A stretch of 64,000 nucleotides of DNA. It comes from Mongoliitalea lutea. GTDB taxonomy: Bacteria > Bacteroidota > Bacteroidia > Cytophagales > Cyclobacteriaceae. Positions 43,535-52,655 of the stretch are shown in pieces. Each line of letters opens with the position of its first letter. The stretch's first letter is position 1. The position numbers and the translations under genes were made by a program. Under the pieces are notes generated by a model. That model saw nothing but the letters and a program-made list of their open reading frames with translations. It was not told where the DNA came from and did no database searches. The stretch is taken from positions 124,001 to 188,000 of the forward strand of contig NZ_BMYF01000005.1 in the NCBI RefSeq assembly GCF_014652135.1, given 5' to 3'.

Positions 43535-45094
43535 TTACTGGGAAATTCTGAAATCACTGAAATCAACCTTCCCACCGGGGTCACTTGTGGCGTAATAGAA
43601 TAGCGCAAAACGATATCCCATAAAATGAGGGAGGGTATAACTCATCTTTAGTTGAGGCCCAAGTTGGGTCCAAGTTTCACCATCATCTTCACTGTAAAAG
43701 AAGCTGGCTAGATCTTTTCGATCTTGGAAATCGCCGTAAGCTTTAAATCTTATTCGGTCACTTGCAATCTTTTTTCCTTCATATATGATCGGATTCTCTT
43801 GTTCAATCAATTCCAATTGTAAAACCTTTTGACCATCTTTTACTTTCACGCCAATCCAGCCATAATGCTTTTGCAAGAGCCCAAGACCAGCGACATCCCC
43901 TTCTTTCAATTGATTCAAGTGCAAGGTTACTTCTGCCGCACTCGTTGGGCCAAAGGTTCGTTGAGTAAGCGTATTTCTTGCGGACAACCAAGAATCATCT
44001 ATTCTATTTGTATGAAAAGAAATCAGACCTTCTACTCTGTTAATTGACCAAAGTTTCTCCACAGGATTATGATTCCATTGCCAAACCAATGGCAAATCCG
44101 GCTCATTTTCAGAACGTTTGAAATTATCAGAAGCCACAATGGAAGGAATAGATGTTTTTTGCGCAGGCAATTGAGTTAATTCCATAGGAACTTGACCATC
44201 AACTCCTAGGATAGGCCAACCCTGTCCCCATATCACGGGGACCAAATAAGGAATTCTCCCTACCGCCCCAAAATCTCGGAATAAATAGGCAAACCAATCA
44301 CCATCAGGCGTATCTATCAATCCACCTTGGGCAACTCCTTTATCTTCCAAGGCTACTCTCCCCTCATATGGGCCAAAAAGATTGTCAGCTTTGTGTATCA
44401 GGACTGTTCGCATGCCTCCACGTGGCCAAGCGATATTGAAGAGGTAATAGTTTCCATCGATTTTAAACATTTGGGAACCCTCTGCATGAAGCATGATTTC
44501 TTTTTCAATAGGCGCATGTGCTTTTGCTACTAAAACCTGCTCTGTTTCCCTCTTAATACCCGAAAGATCTTGCTTCAGTTGGACGATTTTAATCTCACCA
44601 CCTCCCCAAATCATATAGACCTTATCATCCTCAAAAAATAAGGAATGGTCATGAAGCGAAGGACTGAAATAAGTTGCTTTCCAATTTCCTGACTCAATAT
44701 CATCCGTCGTGTAGATATAGGTTTTATTGGTATTCCCTGAAAAAGTACTGACATAATAAATACCATCATGATACCGAAGACTACTTGCCCAAGAGCCCTT
44801 TCCGTACATGGATTTTCCATTATCCAAAGCCAAATCATCACCATTATCCAATACATCATATGCATAATTGAGTAATTCCCAATTGACCAAATCTGTAGAT
44901 TTCATAATTGGCAATCCAGGACTCATATGCATCGTCGTGCTACTCATGTAATAGACATCCCCAACCCTTATGATAGAAGGGTCGGGAACATCTGCGTGGA
45001 TTATTGGATTTATAGCATGCTGAGCAAAAGCTTCAGAACCAATAATAACGAGAAGAAAACTAAGGATAAATGAAAAGGTGCGCGTTTCTACCAT
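43535..45094 (-). CDS. GH43 glycosidase with C-terminal sandwich
   Basis: 519 residues, signal peptide ending near EAFAQ. The propeller begins INPIIHADVPDPSIIRVGDVYYM (base Asp), then SLHDHSLFFEDDKVYM (modulator Asp) and LHAEGSQMFKIDGNYYLF (acid Glu). The C-terminal 190 residues form a DUF1349/GH43_C2-like beta-sandwich (KVDFSDFRISQ at the end). Members of this subgroup are arabinofuranosidases or beta-xylosidases with exo action. Together with the other five GH43-type proteins it points to a heavily substituted substrate. Confidence 0.92.
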   Translation of the reverse strand: MVETRTFSFILSFLLVIIGSEAFAQHAINPIIHADVPDPSIIRVGDVYYMSSTTMHMSPGLPIMKSTDLVNWELLNYAYDVLDNGDDLALDNGKSMYGKGSWASSLRYHDGIYYVSTFSGNTNKTYIYTTDDIESGNWKATYFSPSLHDHSLFFEDDKVYMIWGGGEIKIVQLKQDLSGIKRETEQVLVAKAHAPIEKEIMLHAEGSQMFKIDGNYYLFNIAWPRGGMRTVLIHKADNLFGPYEGRVALEDKGVAQGGLIDTPDGDWFAYLFRDFGAVGRIPYLVPVIWGQGWPILGVDGQVPMELTQLPAQKTSIPSIVASDNFKRSENEPDLPLVWQWNHNPVEKLWSINRVEGLISFHTNRIDDSWLSARNTLTQRTFGPTSAAEVTLHLNQLKEGDVAGLGLLQKHYGWIGVKVKDGQKVLQLELIEQENPIIYEGKKIASDRIRFKAYGDFQDRKDLASFFYSEDDGETWTQLGPQLKMSYTLPHFMGYRFALFYYATSDPGGKVDFSDFRISQ

Positions 45095-45122
45095 GTCAGA
45101 AATTCACTAAATGATAGATTAT

Positions 45123-46268
45123 TTATTGTTGCGCTCGCGCCATAGTGATGATATCACTCACTACGCTTTTGGGGGTATAATCTCTATTGAACAATAAAGG
45201 ATAATCTGTACGCCCTCTTACCGGCCATCCATTTTTCCAAGAATCTCCATCCTGAATCCCCCAAAGTGTCACTCGGGAAATTTTATCATGATGCTTTAAA
45301 AACAGGCCAAAGAAGTCTCGGTAACGTTGATCAAATTTCTGCTGAATATCTTCTGGAAGCCCCTCCGTATATGGATTTAAGCTTTGTTGATAGGCAACAT
45401 TGGTGGCTACATCTGCTCCCATATCTCTTCTTGGAGACGGCAAAACACTGAGATCAAGTTCTGTTATCATCACAGTAACACCTAACTCAGAAAATGCCAA
45501 AATACTTTTTTCAAACTCATCCACCGTAGGGTAATCCAGCCCAATATGTCCTTGCATGCCAATACCATCGATGCGCACGCCTTGCGCTTGAAGATTTTTG
45601 ACCATTCTGACTACTCCTTCTCTTTTTCCAGGGTTGGCCATGGAATAATCATTGTAATACAACTCAGCCTCTGGGTCAGCTTCATGGGCAAACTGAAAGG
45701 CCAATTTCACAAAGTCTTCTCCCAGAATCTGATAGAATTTACTATTTCTCCAAGAACCATCGTCTAGGATTGTTTCATTTACCACATCCCAACCTTTGAT
45801 TTTCCCTTTGTATCTACCTACTACGGTATGAATATGGTCTCTCATTCGTTGGGTCAATACTTCTGGACTGACATCTTTACCTTCACTATCGGTAAAAAAC
45901 CATCTTGGTGCTTGAGAATGCCAGATCAGGGTATGACCTACTATATGAAAATTCCCCTCTTGCCCTAACTCAACAAATTTATCGGCCATGGTGAAATTGA
46001 AGTTCCCTTCCGAAGGTTGCATCAATCCACTTTTCATGATGTTTTCGGCAACAATCGAATTAAAGTGCTGACTCAACACCTCCAAGCCTTTGGTATCAGT
46101 TCTGTTAATATGACTCGTATTTAACGCTGCACCAAAAAGAAACTTTCCTTCAAAAGCTGATTGAAGAAAGAAGTCATCATCATTCCCAGTAAAATCCTGG
46201 GTTGAAAATGACGCAAGTATTACCACCGATAATACTAGGGCAAATTTTCTCAGATGTGTTGTTTTCAT
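45123..46268 (-). CDS. GH10 endo-beta-1,4-xylanase
   Basis: 381 residues with a signal peptide (MKTTHLRKFALVLSVVILASFS), no lipobox. The GH10 barrel is complete: GHTLIWHSQ (111-119), acid/base Glu165 in WDVVNETI, YYNDYS (204-209), GMQGH (237-241) and nucleophile Glu270 in ITELDLSVL. Close in sequence to the 21260 enzyme, so the two look like paralogues serving the two arms of the locus. It probably acts on imported xylooligosaccharides in the periplasm. Confidence 0.96.
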   Translation of the reverse strand: MKTTHLRKFALVLSVVILASFSTQDFTGNDDDFFLQSAFEGKFLFGAALNTSHINRTDTKGLEVLSQHFNSIVAENIMKSGLMQPSEGNFNFTMADKFVELGQEGNFHIVGHTLIWHSQAPRWFFTDSEGKDVSPEVLTQRMRDHIHTVVGRYKGKIKGWDVVNETILDDGSWRNSKFYQILGEDFVKLAFQFAHEADPEAELYYNDYSMANPGKREGVVRMVKNLQAQGVRIDGIGMQGHIGLDYPTVDEFEKSILAFSELGVTVMITELDLSVLPSPRRDMGADVATNVAYQQSLNPYTEGLPEDIQQKFDQRYRDFFGLFLKHHDKISRVTLWGIQDGDSWKNGWPVRGRTDYPLLFNRDYTPKSVVSDIITMARAQQ

Positions 46269-46305
46269 AATTTCTTATTTTTTCTTCTAGTGATAACTGG
46301 GTAAA

Positions 46306-47562
46306 TCAAGATCCACAGATAGTTTTTTCTTGAGCGTATGCTCTAAACCAATTGTAAACCGGGTAAGCACAAGCTTCCGGATTTCTATTGTAAGCGATGT
46401 CACCTTGCGGATCAGCATTATGGATGAGATTTTCAGGCATCAATAAATTCCAACTCACATTCCCTGACTCATCCGCCAAAACTTTAAAGTTGGCCCCAAA
46501 TCCCCAAGTACCGGGAGTACCTGTTACGCCCCCTTTACCCCAAACCAAATATTCTTCCGGACCCCAATCAATCTCTGTGATGGCGATAGGAGCAATGTCT
46601 GCTACTGGTTTGATATGGGTATTCCAATTTCTTCTAAAGGTGATCGGGTCATTATTATCCTGTCCCCAGTATCCTGGATAAATGTGGACAGCATAGCCAT
46701 AATTATCATCCTCTATAGGATTATTAGGGAAGCCTCTATAATGAGACTGGTAACCTGATCCAGGAATCCAGAGTACATTTTCGGCTCCATTAGCTCTGAT
46801 CAAATCCACCATAGGTTGGAAAAAGAGCTTCAGTGCATCAAAATGAGGTTGGGTATCGCTTCCATATATTCCATTAGTACCTAAAATTTCTATAGGCTCA
46901 TTGGCAAGTTCAAACATGACATGCTTGCGGTTTTTCAATTGGGGCAGTTTTGAAATATGATCCCAAATTCTCATCAGGTAATCAAAGTACTCATCCCCAA
47001 CCGCAATTCTTTGGGGGCAGACGCCCGGAGGTCTCAAAATCACATACATTCCTCTACTCTCTGCATGATCTACCAAAGGCAAAACCACCTCCTCTATGGA
47101 CCTTACAAATCTTGCAAAACTAAATCTTGATATGTCATGCTCAGGTAAGGGAGGTCCAGGCTCATTGCTCCAATAAGGATCCATATGCAATCTGACCATA
47201 TTCAGATACCATTCCCCATTTCCCTTTGATAGCGTATTCATGACAGCCCGATTATAGTTAAGGCATCCACCTACATCATAATCATTCCATCGCCAGATAC
47301 CAACATGTCCACCATTAAACCAAGGGCTTGTAGTGATAGCAACTCCATGAAGGAGCACCTCATTACCACAAGGGTCTACCAAATGCCTTCCCTGCACTTT
47401 TAATTCCGGGGTAGGGAGTGGCCAAGATACATTGGTAGGCTCTTCATCTATGGAATCATTGGGATTTTCCTGTACTACCTCCTGCAAATCATCAGATTCG
47501 ATGGTATTACATGAGAAAAAAAGTATCAGGAAACCTATGAGAATAGGCTTAAAGCGAAACAT
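46306..47562 (-). CDS. GH5 endo-glycanase, lipoprotein
   Basis: 418 residues; the lipobox LFFSC (Cys18) is followed by a long acidic, Asn-rich linker, typical of surface lipoproteins. The GH5 barrel shows HGVAIT near 72, VRLHMD near 123, acid/base Glu222 in FELANEPIE and nucleophile Glu330 in ITEIDWG. The subfamily is unclear. Extra cysteines (65, 100, 182) suggest disulfides. In this context it is probably a surface xylanase or arabinoxylanase next to the binding proteins, though activity on mixed-linkage or cellulose chains is possible. Confidence 0.88.
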   Translation of the reverse strand: MFRFKPILIGFLILFFSCNTIESDDLQEVVQENPNDSIDEEPTNVSWPLPTPELKVQGRHLVDPCGNEVLLHGVAITTSPWFNGGHVGIWRWNDYDVGGCLNYNRAVMNTLSKGNGEWYLNMVRLHMDPYWSNEPGPPLPEHDISRFSFARFVRSIEEVVLPLVDHAESRGMYVILRPPGVCPQRIAVGDEYFDYLMRIWDHISKLPQLKNRKHVMFELANEPIEILGTNGIYGSDTQPHFDALKLFFQPMVDLIRANGAENVLWIPGSGYQSHYRGFPNNPIEDDNYGYAVHIYPGYWGQDNNDPITFRRNWNTHIKPVADIAPIAITEIDWGPEEYLVWGKGGVTGTPGTWGFGANFKVLADESGNVSWNLLMPENLIHNADPQGDIAYNRNPEACAYPVYNWFRAYAQEKTICGS

Positions 47563-47631
47563 GATTATGGAGTTAAATAGTGGCTAAGAGACTGGCTAGG
47601 TCAGATTTTTTTGGTTACTTAGTTGAATAAA

Positions 47632-47663
47632 GGACAGGAAAGACACTAAGTACTTCCCTGTCC
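47632..47663 (-). terminator. Hairpin after the GH10-like surface protein gene (attenuator candidate)
   Basis: The arms GGACAGGAAAG (47632-47642) and CTTCCCTGTCC (47653-47663) pair over 11 bp with one G-U pair on the minus strand, around a 10-base loop. It starts 10 bases after the stop at 47674, and a moderately T-rich stretch (TTTATTC) follows. It separates the SusCD/binding-protein genes from the enzyme genes and could let the former be expressed at higher levels. Confidence 0.65.
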
Positions 47664-47673
47664 AATTGTTCAA

Positions 47674-49782
47674 TTACTTTTGAATTCCTTCTGCGAATCC
47701 GGCATATGCATGCTTACGTGTCAATGCAGAATTCCAAAGACCCGATCTAGCAGAATCAGTACCGTCGATAGGCGCAGCAAGTGAAATCCCATATTGCTGA
47801 TTCATAGGAATCAAGGATAAATAAAGGTCTACCACTTGCTTATACATGTCTCCCTGTGTAATCAAAGCTACCAATGATGGCTGGGAATCATTCAGACGGA
47901 TCTCCAAATCAGAGATTTTAATCTTCTTACCTGTAGCAGCCAACATTCTCAACAACTCGGATACGTTTTGCATGTTGGAGTTTAGATTCAAAACCATCTT
48001 GGCTGCAATTCCATCGACTTTGCCACCATTCTCTTCTATGTAGGAAACATAATCAATAAGTGCCTCAGCCTTGCTTAGATTGGACTCCATACCACTCTCA
48101 CTGATGAACAAAATATCATCTGGATTCCCATGCTGTCTTGCCAATTTGAAAGCATCGACAGCATAGTCTTTACCAATGAAGTCTTGCCAGTAGAACTCTC
48201 CGTCTGCAAGGGTAAGTCCTTGGCCTGTACGAATCAGTCCATTATTGGATGGATGAATTGGTTCAGAAACAACCTCTCTTACCTTAATATCATTTTTGGT
48301 TTGAGAAACAAATTCACTGATCCAACGCTGCATTTGGGTGCCAATTATGGAGGTCTTTTCAGTTGCTGTTTTCTCCACGATGGTAGTAGACCCACCTGTA
48401 AATGATTCACTAGCTAGTACAACTTGATCTATGTATACCGTACCTGCAAACTCTCCGTAACTGATGATAAACCTATTTCTATCAGCAGCTGTTGCTGTGG
48501 TAGTAATGGAAACAAATCTCCAATCACGGGTAACAAATACTTGCCCAAAGCCATTGGAAGAAAAGTTCGGGCTTTGCAATTCAGGACGAATCACACCTTC
48601 AGCATCACCTCTTACCCAGAAACTCAAGCGATAGGTATCACCTTCTGTAACAGGAGCTGCTAATTGATAAAGGGTTTGCACTTCCCAGAATCCCCCGGTA
48701 AGGGAAGGGTTAGTCACAAAGAAAGCACGGCCGCTATTCCCAACCCCCATACCTTCTTCTGTAACACCACGAACAGAGTTATTACCCCATCCACCCCAAG
48801 CAATGCCTGACTCAAAGTCACCACCTGAAATCAGGTTATTGATGACTGGATCACCTTCCAAATCATAGACATACAAATTATTGATATCTAAAAAATAAGT
48901 GACACCAGGCTGGAAGCCTAACTCAAGGTTGAAGCGGAAACTATCACCTGTAAAGTCACTTACTCTGAAACGGATTTCCTTCCAAGAAATACTAGTCGTG
49001 AAAGTTTCTGTCGCAGGGCCAGTTCCACCCCAAGCTAATTCAGGTTCATTATTGTTGAGTCCTTCAAAGGTAAATCTTCCTTCACCTGGTTGATCAGATT
49101 TAATATAGGCAATTACCTCGTACGTTCTTCCTGGAATAATTCCCATCATTGGGGAAGAAAATCTCAAGTCTGAAGGGTTACCTGACATACCTGCCTGTAA
49201 TTGAATGGCGGGAGTACCTGATCCCATTCCTTCATTAGGAGCAAAGGAAACGCCTTGAGAAAAAGACCAATCCTCCAAGTTACCAGAACCTAAGGTATTT
49301 ACATTCAACTCATTCATAAATGCGGGGGAATTTACAATTAATGGAGCTAATAGACCATTGAGGAATCCTGAATTTTGATTGCGGTGCCAAATCAATGGAT
49401 TTCCAAAAACATTGATTTCCCTTGAATCCGCTAATTCCAATAAAGATTGTACCTGCGCCAGATTGAGATTACCATTATTCTGCACAACAGAACGGTGATC
49501 CATACCTGATGCAGGTGAAAACTCATTGAAGTTTCGATTAACCAATCTGAATCGGACCCCCTGATTGGTATAATCACTCATAGGCAAAGAGACTCCTAAT
49601 CTAAAATTGGAATTACCCAATTCTTCCACATAATTCAACAAATCTCCAAAGCTATTGATCTGTTCTTGCATCTCAACGCTCAAAGGTTTTTCAACCTGAA
49701 AATCATTCAATGCTCCAAAATCAGCACAAGAAGCTAAGCTGAATAAACCTACAACACCAACAGAATAAATAATTTTTTTCAT
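47674..49782 (-). CDS. GH10-derived surface lipoprotein with degenerate active site and inserted CBM4-like domains
   Basis: 702 residues; the lipobox SLASC (Cys19) makes it a lipoprotein. GH10-type segments occur at 56-165 and 475-700, split by about 300 residues holding two tandem beta-sandwich modules (about 165-310 and 315-460) that resemble CBM4 domains. This insertion layout is known from GH10 xylanases of Bacteroides/Prevotella xylan loci. The active site is not conserved: GHTLIWH has become GNPLIWH, the acid/base Glu507 remains (EVVSEPI), but the nucleophile motif ITELD reads ISDLE (Asp625), YYNDYN is FISESGM and GMQGH is absent. It is therefore probably a xylan-binding surface protein rather than an enzyme. 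It follows the SusE-like gene by 18 bases. Confidence 0.85.
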   Translation of the reverse strand: MKKIIYSVGVVGLFSLASCADFGALNDFQVEKPLSVEMQEQINSFGDLLNYVEELGNSNFRLGVSLPMSDYTNQGVRFRLVNRNFNEFSPASGMDHRSVVQNNGNLNLAQVQSLLELADSREINVFGNPLIWHRNQNSGFLNGLLAPLIVNSPAFMNELNVNTLGSGNLEDWSFSQGVSFAPNEGMGSGTPAIQLQAGMSGNPSDLRFSSPMMGIIPGRTYEVIAYIKSDQPGEGRFTFEGLNNNEPELAWGGTGPATETFTTSISWKEIRFRVSDFTGDSFRFNLELGFQPGVTYFLDINNLYVYDLEGDPVINNLISGGDFESGIAWGGWGNNSVRGVTEEGMGVGNSGRAFFVTNPSLTGGFWEVQTLYQLAAPVTEGDTYRLSFWVRGDAEGVIRPELQSPNFSSNGFGQVFVTRDWRFVSITTTATAADRNRFIISYGEFAGTVYIDQVVLASESFTGGSTTIVEKTATEKTSIIGTQMQRWISEFVSQTKNDIKVREVVSEPIHPSNNGLIRTGQGLTLADGEFYWQDFIGKDYAVDAFKLARQHGNPDDILFISESGMESNLSKAEALIDYVSYIEENGGKVDGIAAKMVLNLNSNMQNVSELLRMLAATGKKIKISDLEIRLNDSQPSLVALITQGDMYKQVVDLYLSLIPMNQQYGISLAAPIDGTDSARSGLWNSALTRKHAYAGFAEGIQK

Positions 49783-49800
49783 ACACTTAGATTTTTCAGG

Positions 49801-50826
49801 TTATTGAACAACAGGATTAAAAAATTCTAAACCAACACCACGATTTCTCATAACGAGCGTATCTGTTGTTGCCATTCTCATCGTGGGTAAATCAAGTTCA
49901 TATTGTAGATATAATGCATCTCTGTCTTGATTCCCCCAACTTCTTTTTTCTCCACGCTTGACAAATTGACCAGAACCGGTAGCCGTTATACCATCAGTGA
50001 TGGAAGAAATGGTACAATTCCCCTGATTGTTGAAATCCAACCTCAGATTAACAGTTTGATTGACACCACCGGCACTCTGAATAGTCAAAGGAAAATCAAT
50101 AGAGGTCAATGAGCGCGTATTTAGCTCTTTTAACTCATCATGCTCTACAAAACGCTCTCTTCTGACTACTTGACCAGTCAAATCTTCATGACCTGGTTTA
50201 CCAGTGATTACATCCAATCCCCTTCTCAGGTAGATACCATGCCATTCGTTCACATACTTCACAGCATACAGGACAAAATCTTTTGGTAAAACCTCCCAAT
50301 CACCGGTTACATGTCGGTTTGGATTAGGGAGAGGAGATAAACCTCTCAATACGGTGTCCACATTTGCAGCATTAACTATCCTCAATGGAATCACATATGT
50401 ATTGTGGATCGCATCCGGATCATTGAAAAATGCCCCTGTTAATTCAAATTCGATCCCCCCAATAAGGGAACCTCTTGGAATCGTAAGGACAGGTTCAGGC
50501 ATTTGAAAATATTCAGAAGGCATGACTTTGACCTCCCTGCCACCTTGAGAAAACAATAGATTTTCAGCTAAGGAAGGATCAAATTCAAGATCCAATTGGA
50601 TATTGTTTCGGTTTTGGTAGACTCCACCCGTGGTGGCCATCACCCTAAATCTCCACTCATTATCCAAAGTAGTATCAAAGAAATCTTCACCCAATGTAAT
50701 CGTCCTTACAGGATATTGATGTGAAAAGTACACGCTCTGAAAATCGAAGTCCGGAAATTGCCAGTCTTGATTTACACAGGAACTGATGCCTATGACTGCG
50801 ATAAATAGAATTATAAATTTTTTCAT
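49801..50826 (-). CDS. SusE-like surface glycan-binding lipoprotein (DUF1735/DUF5627 type)
   Basis: The start is ATG 50826 (MKKFIILFIAVIGISSCVNQ), 341 residues, lipobox GISSC. The N-terminal part resembles DUF1735 (FQSVYFSHQYPVRTITLG, then VIPLRI), which is common just after SusD in Bacteroidota loci. The C-terminal domain (GDWEVLPKDFVLYAVKYVNEWHGIYLRRG) resembles DUF5627 lipocalin-like modules. Its role would be to hold xylan at the cell surface next to SusCD. Specificity is inferred from the operon. Confidence 0.8.
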   Translation of the reverse strand: MKKFIILFIAVIGISSCVNQDWQFPDFDFQSVYFSHQYPVRTITLGEDFFDTTLDNEWRFRVMATTGGVYQNRNNIQLDLEFDPSLAENLLFSQGGREVKVMPSEYFQMPEPVLTIPRGSLIGGIEFELTGAFFNDPDAIHNTYVIPLRIVNAANVDTVLRGLSPLPNPNRHVTGDWEVLPKDFVLYAVKYVNEWHGIYLRRGLDVITGKPGHEDLTGQVVRRERFVEHDELKELNTRSLTSIDFPLTIQSAGGVNQTVNLRLDFNNQGNCTISSITDGITATGSGQFVKRGEKRSWGNQDRDALYLQYELDLPTMRMATTDTLVMRNRGVGLEFFNPVVQ

Positions 50827-50867
50827 GTTTTTTTCTTTTGGCTTCAAGAATTACCAGTAGATGATTT

Positions 50868-52643
50868 TTACCAGCCTGTATTTTGTCTTAGTGCGCTGTA
50901 TTTCAACAGCTCACTCAAAGGTACAGGACCATATTTCATATGCTCTCCAAACACTCTGTTCTGAACATTGATGACTTGAAAACTATTGTTTTGAATTCTC
51001 ATGCCTCGTGCTGGTTCAGTCAAGTTTAAGTTCCATCTTCTCAAATCCCAGAAGCGGAATCCCTCGAAGCAAAGCTCCAACCTTCTCTCATTTCTGATCA
51101 TTTCACGCATAGCATTTTGATCATTTCTAATGGATTCAAGATAAGCATCCCCATTATTCAAACCTATGCCTGCACGCTGGCGAAGTGCTTTGATGACATC
51201 GTAAGCTGAGAACCCAAACCCTCCTGTTCCTAGAGGCCCCCAAGCTTCGTTTGCAGCCTCAGCATAGATCAAATACAATTCTGTATAGCGGATTCTTGGC
51301 ATCACATGCAACTGCCCACTAACAGATACAGGGTTCAGATTGACATCCTGTCTCAACAGTTTACGCATGTAATACCCTGTTCTAGTAGAAACCTCCACCC
51401 TATTAATCCCATCATTAGTTCCTCCATCTGCCGTAGTATTGATGACCTGATTGTTTGGTCCTGCAGTATTACCATTGCGGATGATGTAATGATTGAATCT
51501 CGGATCTCTATTAGCATAAGGATTTGCCGGATCATAGGAGCTGTTTGGATGTGTGATTGGATATCCATCAACTGTTGGAAATGCATCTACCAAGTTTTGA
51601 GTTGGATTCAACAAACCATTTCCAAATTGAGTAGGAGGAAAATGTGCTGCTTCTAAGTTACTGGAAGGCCCTCCAAGAGAAGCTCTCCACAGAATCTCCT
51701 GCTGATTGATACCACCTCCCAAATTATTGATTTCATTGACATTTGTATACCAAGTCAGTCCCGTTGGAGCTATTCCCGAGATACCACCATTCAACTGCAA
51801 TAACTCACCTGCATATCTTGCAGCATCTTCCCAAGTGGTACTGTTACCTTGACTAAAGGCTGGACTCGCTGCCATCAGCGCAGCTTGAGCTCTAATGGCT
51901 CTTGCTATTCTTCCGCTCAACAATTGTCTCGCATCTTCTCCAAAGACTCTGTTGTAGTCATTCCTGTTAGCACCCAATGCACGGTACTTCAAAGGTACAT
52001 CGTCTTCACTCGCGATGTTTTCAAAATCCAAAGGCAATAACTCAAGGGCTGTTTCCACATCTGAATACAATTGCTGCATACATTCCTCGAATGTATTTCT
52101 TGGAAGATTGAATTGTGAGTTTAGATTTTTGGATTCAGTGAAAATCTGAACACCCAACATCTGACCGTCTGCCATCCCTCCATGTGCCTGAAGCAAATGG
52201 AACATAAACAAGGCACGTAATCCCAAGGCTTCACCTTTAATACGATCAGCAAACATCCTGTCTAGCATAGAATTATTAACTGTAAATGTCACGCTATCAG
52301 CAGTCTCAATCATCAGATTCAAATACTGAATAGCAGCCTTGGAATTAGTCCACTGCATAACAGGATTATTATCAGAAGCCCACTGACCACTTGCCATATT
52401 AAAGAAGGCATTGTTTTCATTGTTGGCAACCGCATCATCCGTGGCCATATCATTGAATGACCAACCGTTTCTTGGAATACGTGCGTATCCATTAATAATC
52501 AAACCCTGAGCAAATCTTGGTTCATTGAAGCTACTTTCCAAGTCACGGTTGTTCTGAATTGCCGGTTCAAAAAGGTCCACACAAGCAGTACTTAATACAG
52601 TAACCATTGCCAGCGTACCCAATATGTTTCTTAAATTCTTCAT
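50868..52643 (-). CDS. SusD/RagB-family lipoprotein (second pair)
   Basis: 591 residues; the lipobox VLSTAC (Cys21) makes it a lipoprotein. The N-terminal TPR-like helices (QYLNLMIETADS, GEALGLRALFMFHLLQAHGG) and the C-terminal RagB block (RYTELYLIYAEAANEAWG, MIRNERRLELCFEGFRFWDLRRWN) are typical. SusD proteins form the lid of the SusC transporter and bind the glycan. It is 12 bases downstream of its partner SusC and ends with QNTGW, the common terminal motif of this family. Confidence 0.96.
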   Translation of the reverse strand: MKNLRNILGTLAMVTVLSTACVDLFEPAIQNNRDLESSFNEPRFAQGLIINGYARIPRNGWSFNDMATDDAVANNENNAFFNMASGQWASDNNPVMQWTNSKAAIQYLNLMIETADSVTFTVNNSMLDRMFADRIKGEALGLRALFMFHLLQAHGGMADGQMLGVQIFTESKNLNSQFNLPRNTFEECMQQLYSDVETALELLPLDFENIASEDDVPLKYRALGANRNDYNRVFGEDARQLLSGRIARAIRAQAALMAASPAFSQGNSTTWEDAARYAGELLQLNGGISGIAPTGLTWYTNVNEINNLGGGINQQEILWRASLGGPSSNLEAAHFPPTQFGNGLLNPTQNLVDAFPTVDGYPITHPNSSYDPANPYANRDPRFNHYIIRNGNTAGPNNQVINTTADGGTNDGINRVEVSTRTGYYMRKLLRQDVNLNPVSVSGQLHVMPRIRYTELYLIYAEAANEAWGPLGTGGFGFSAYDVIKALRQRAGIGLNNGDAYLESIRNDQNAMREMIRNERRLELCFEGFRFWDLRRWNLNLTEPARGMRIQNNSFQVINVQNRVFGEHMKYGPVPLSELLKYSALRQNTGW

Positions 52644-52655
52644 GTTGTTTCGATT

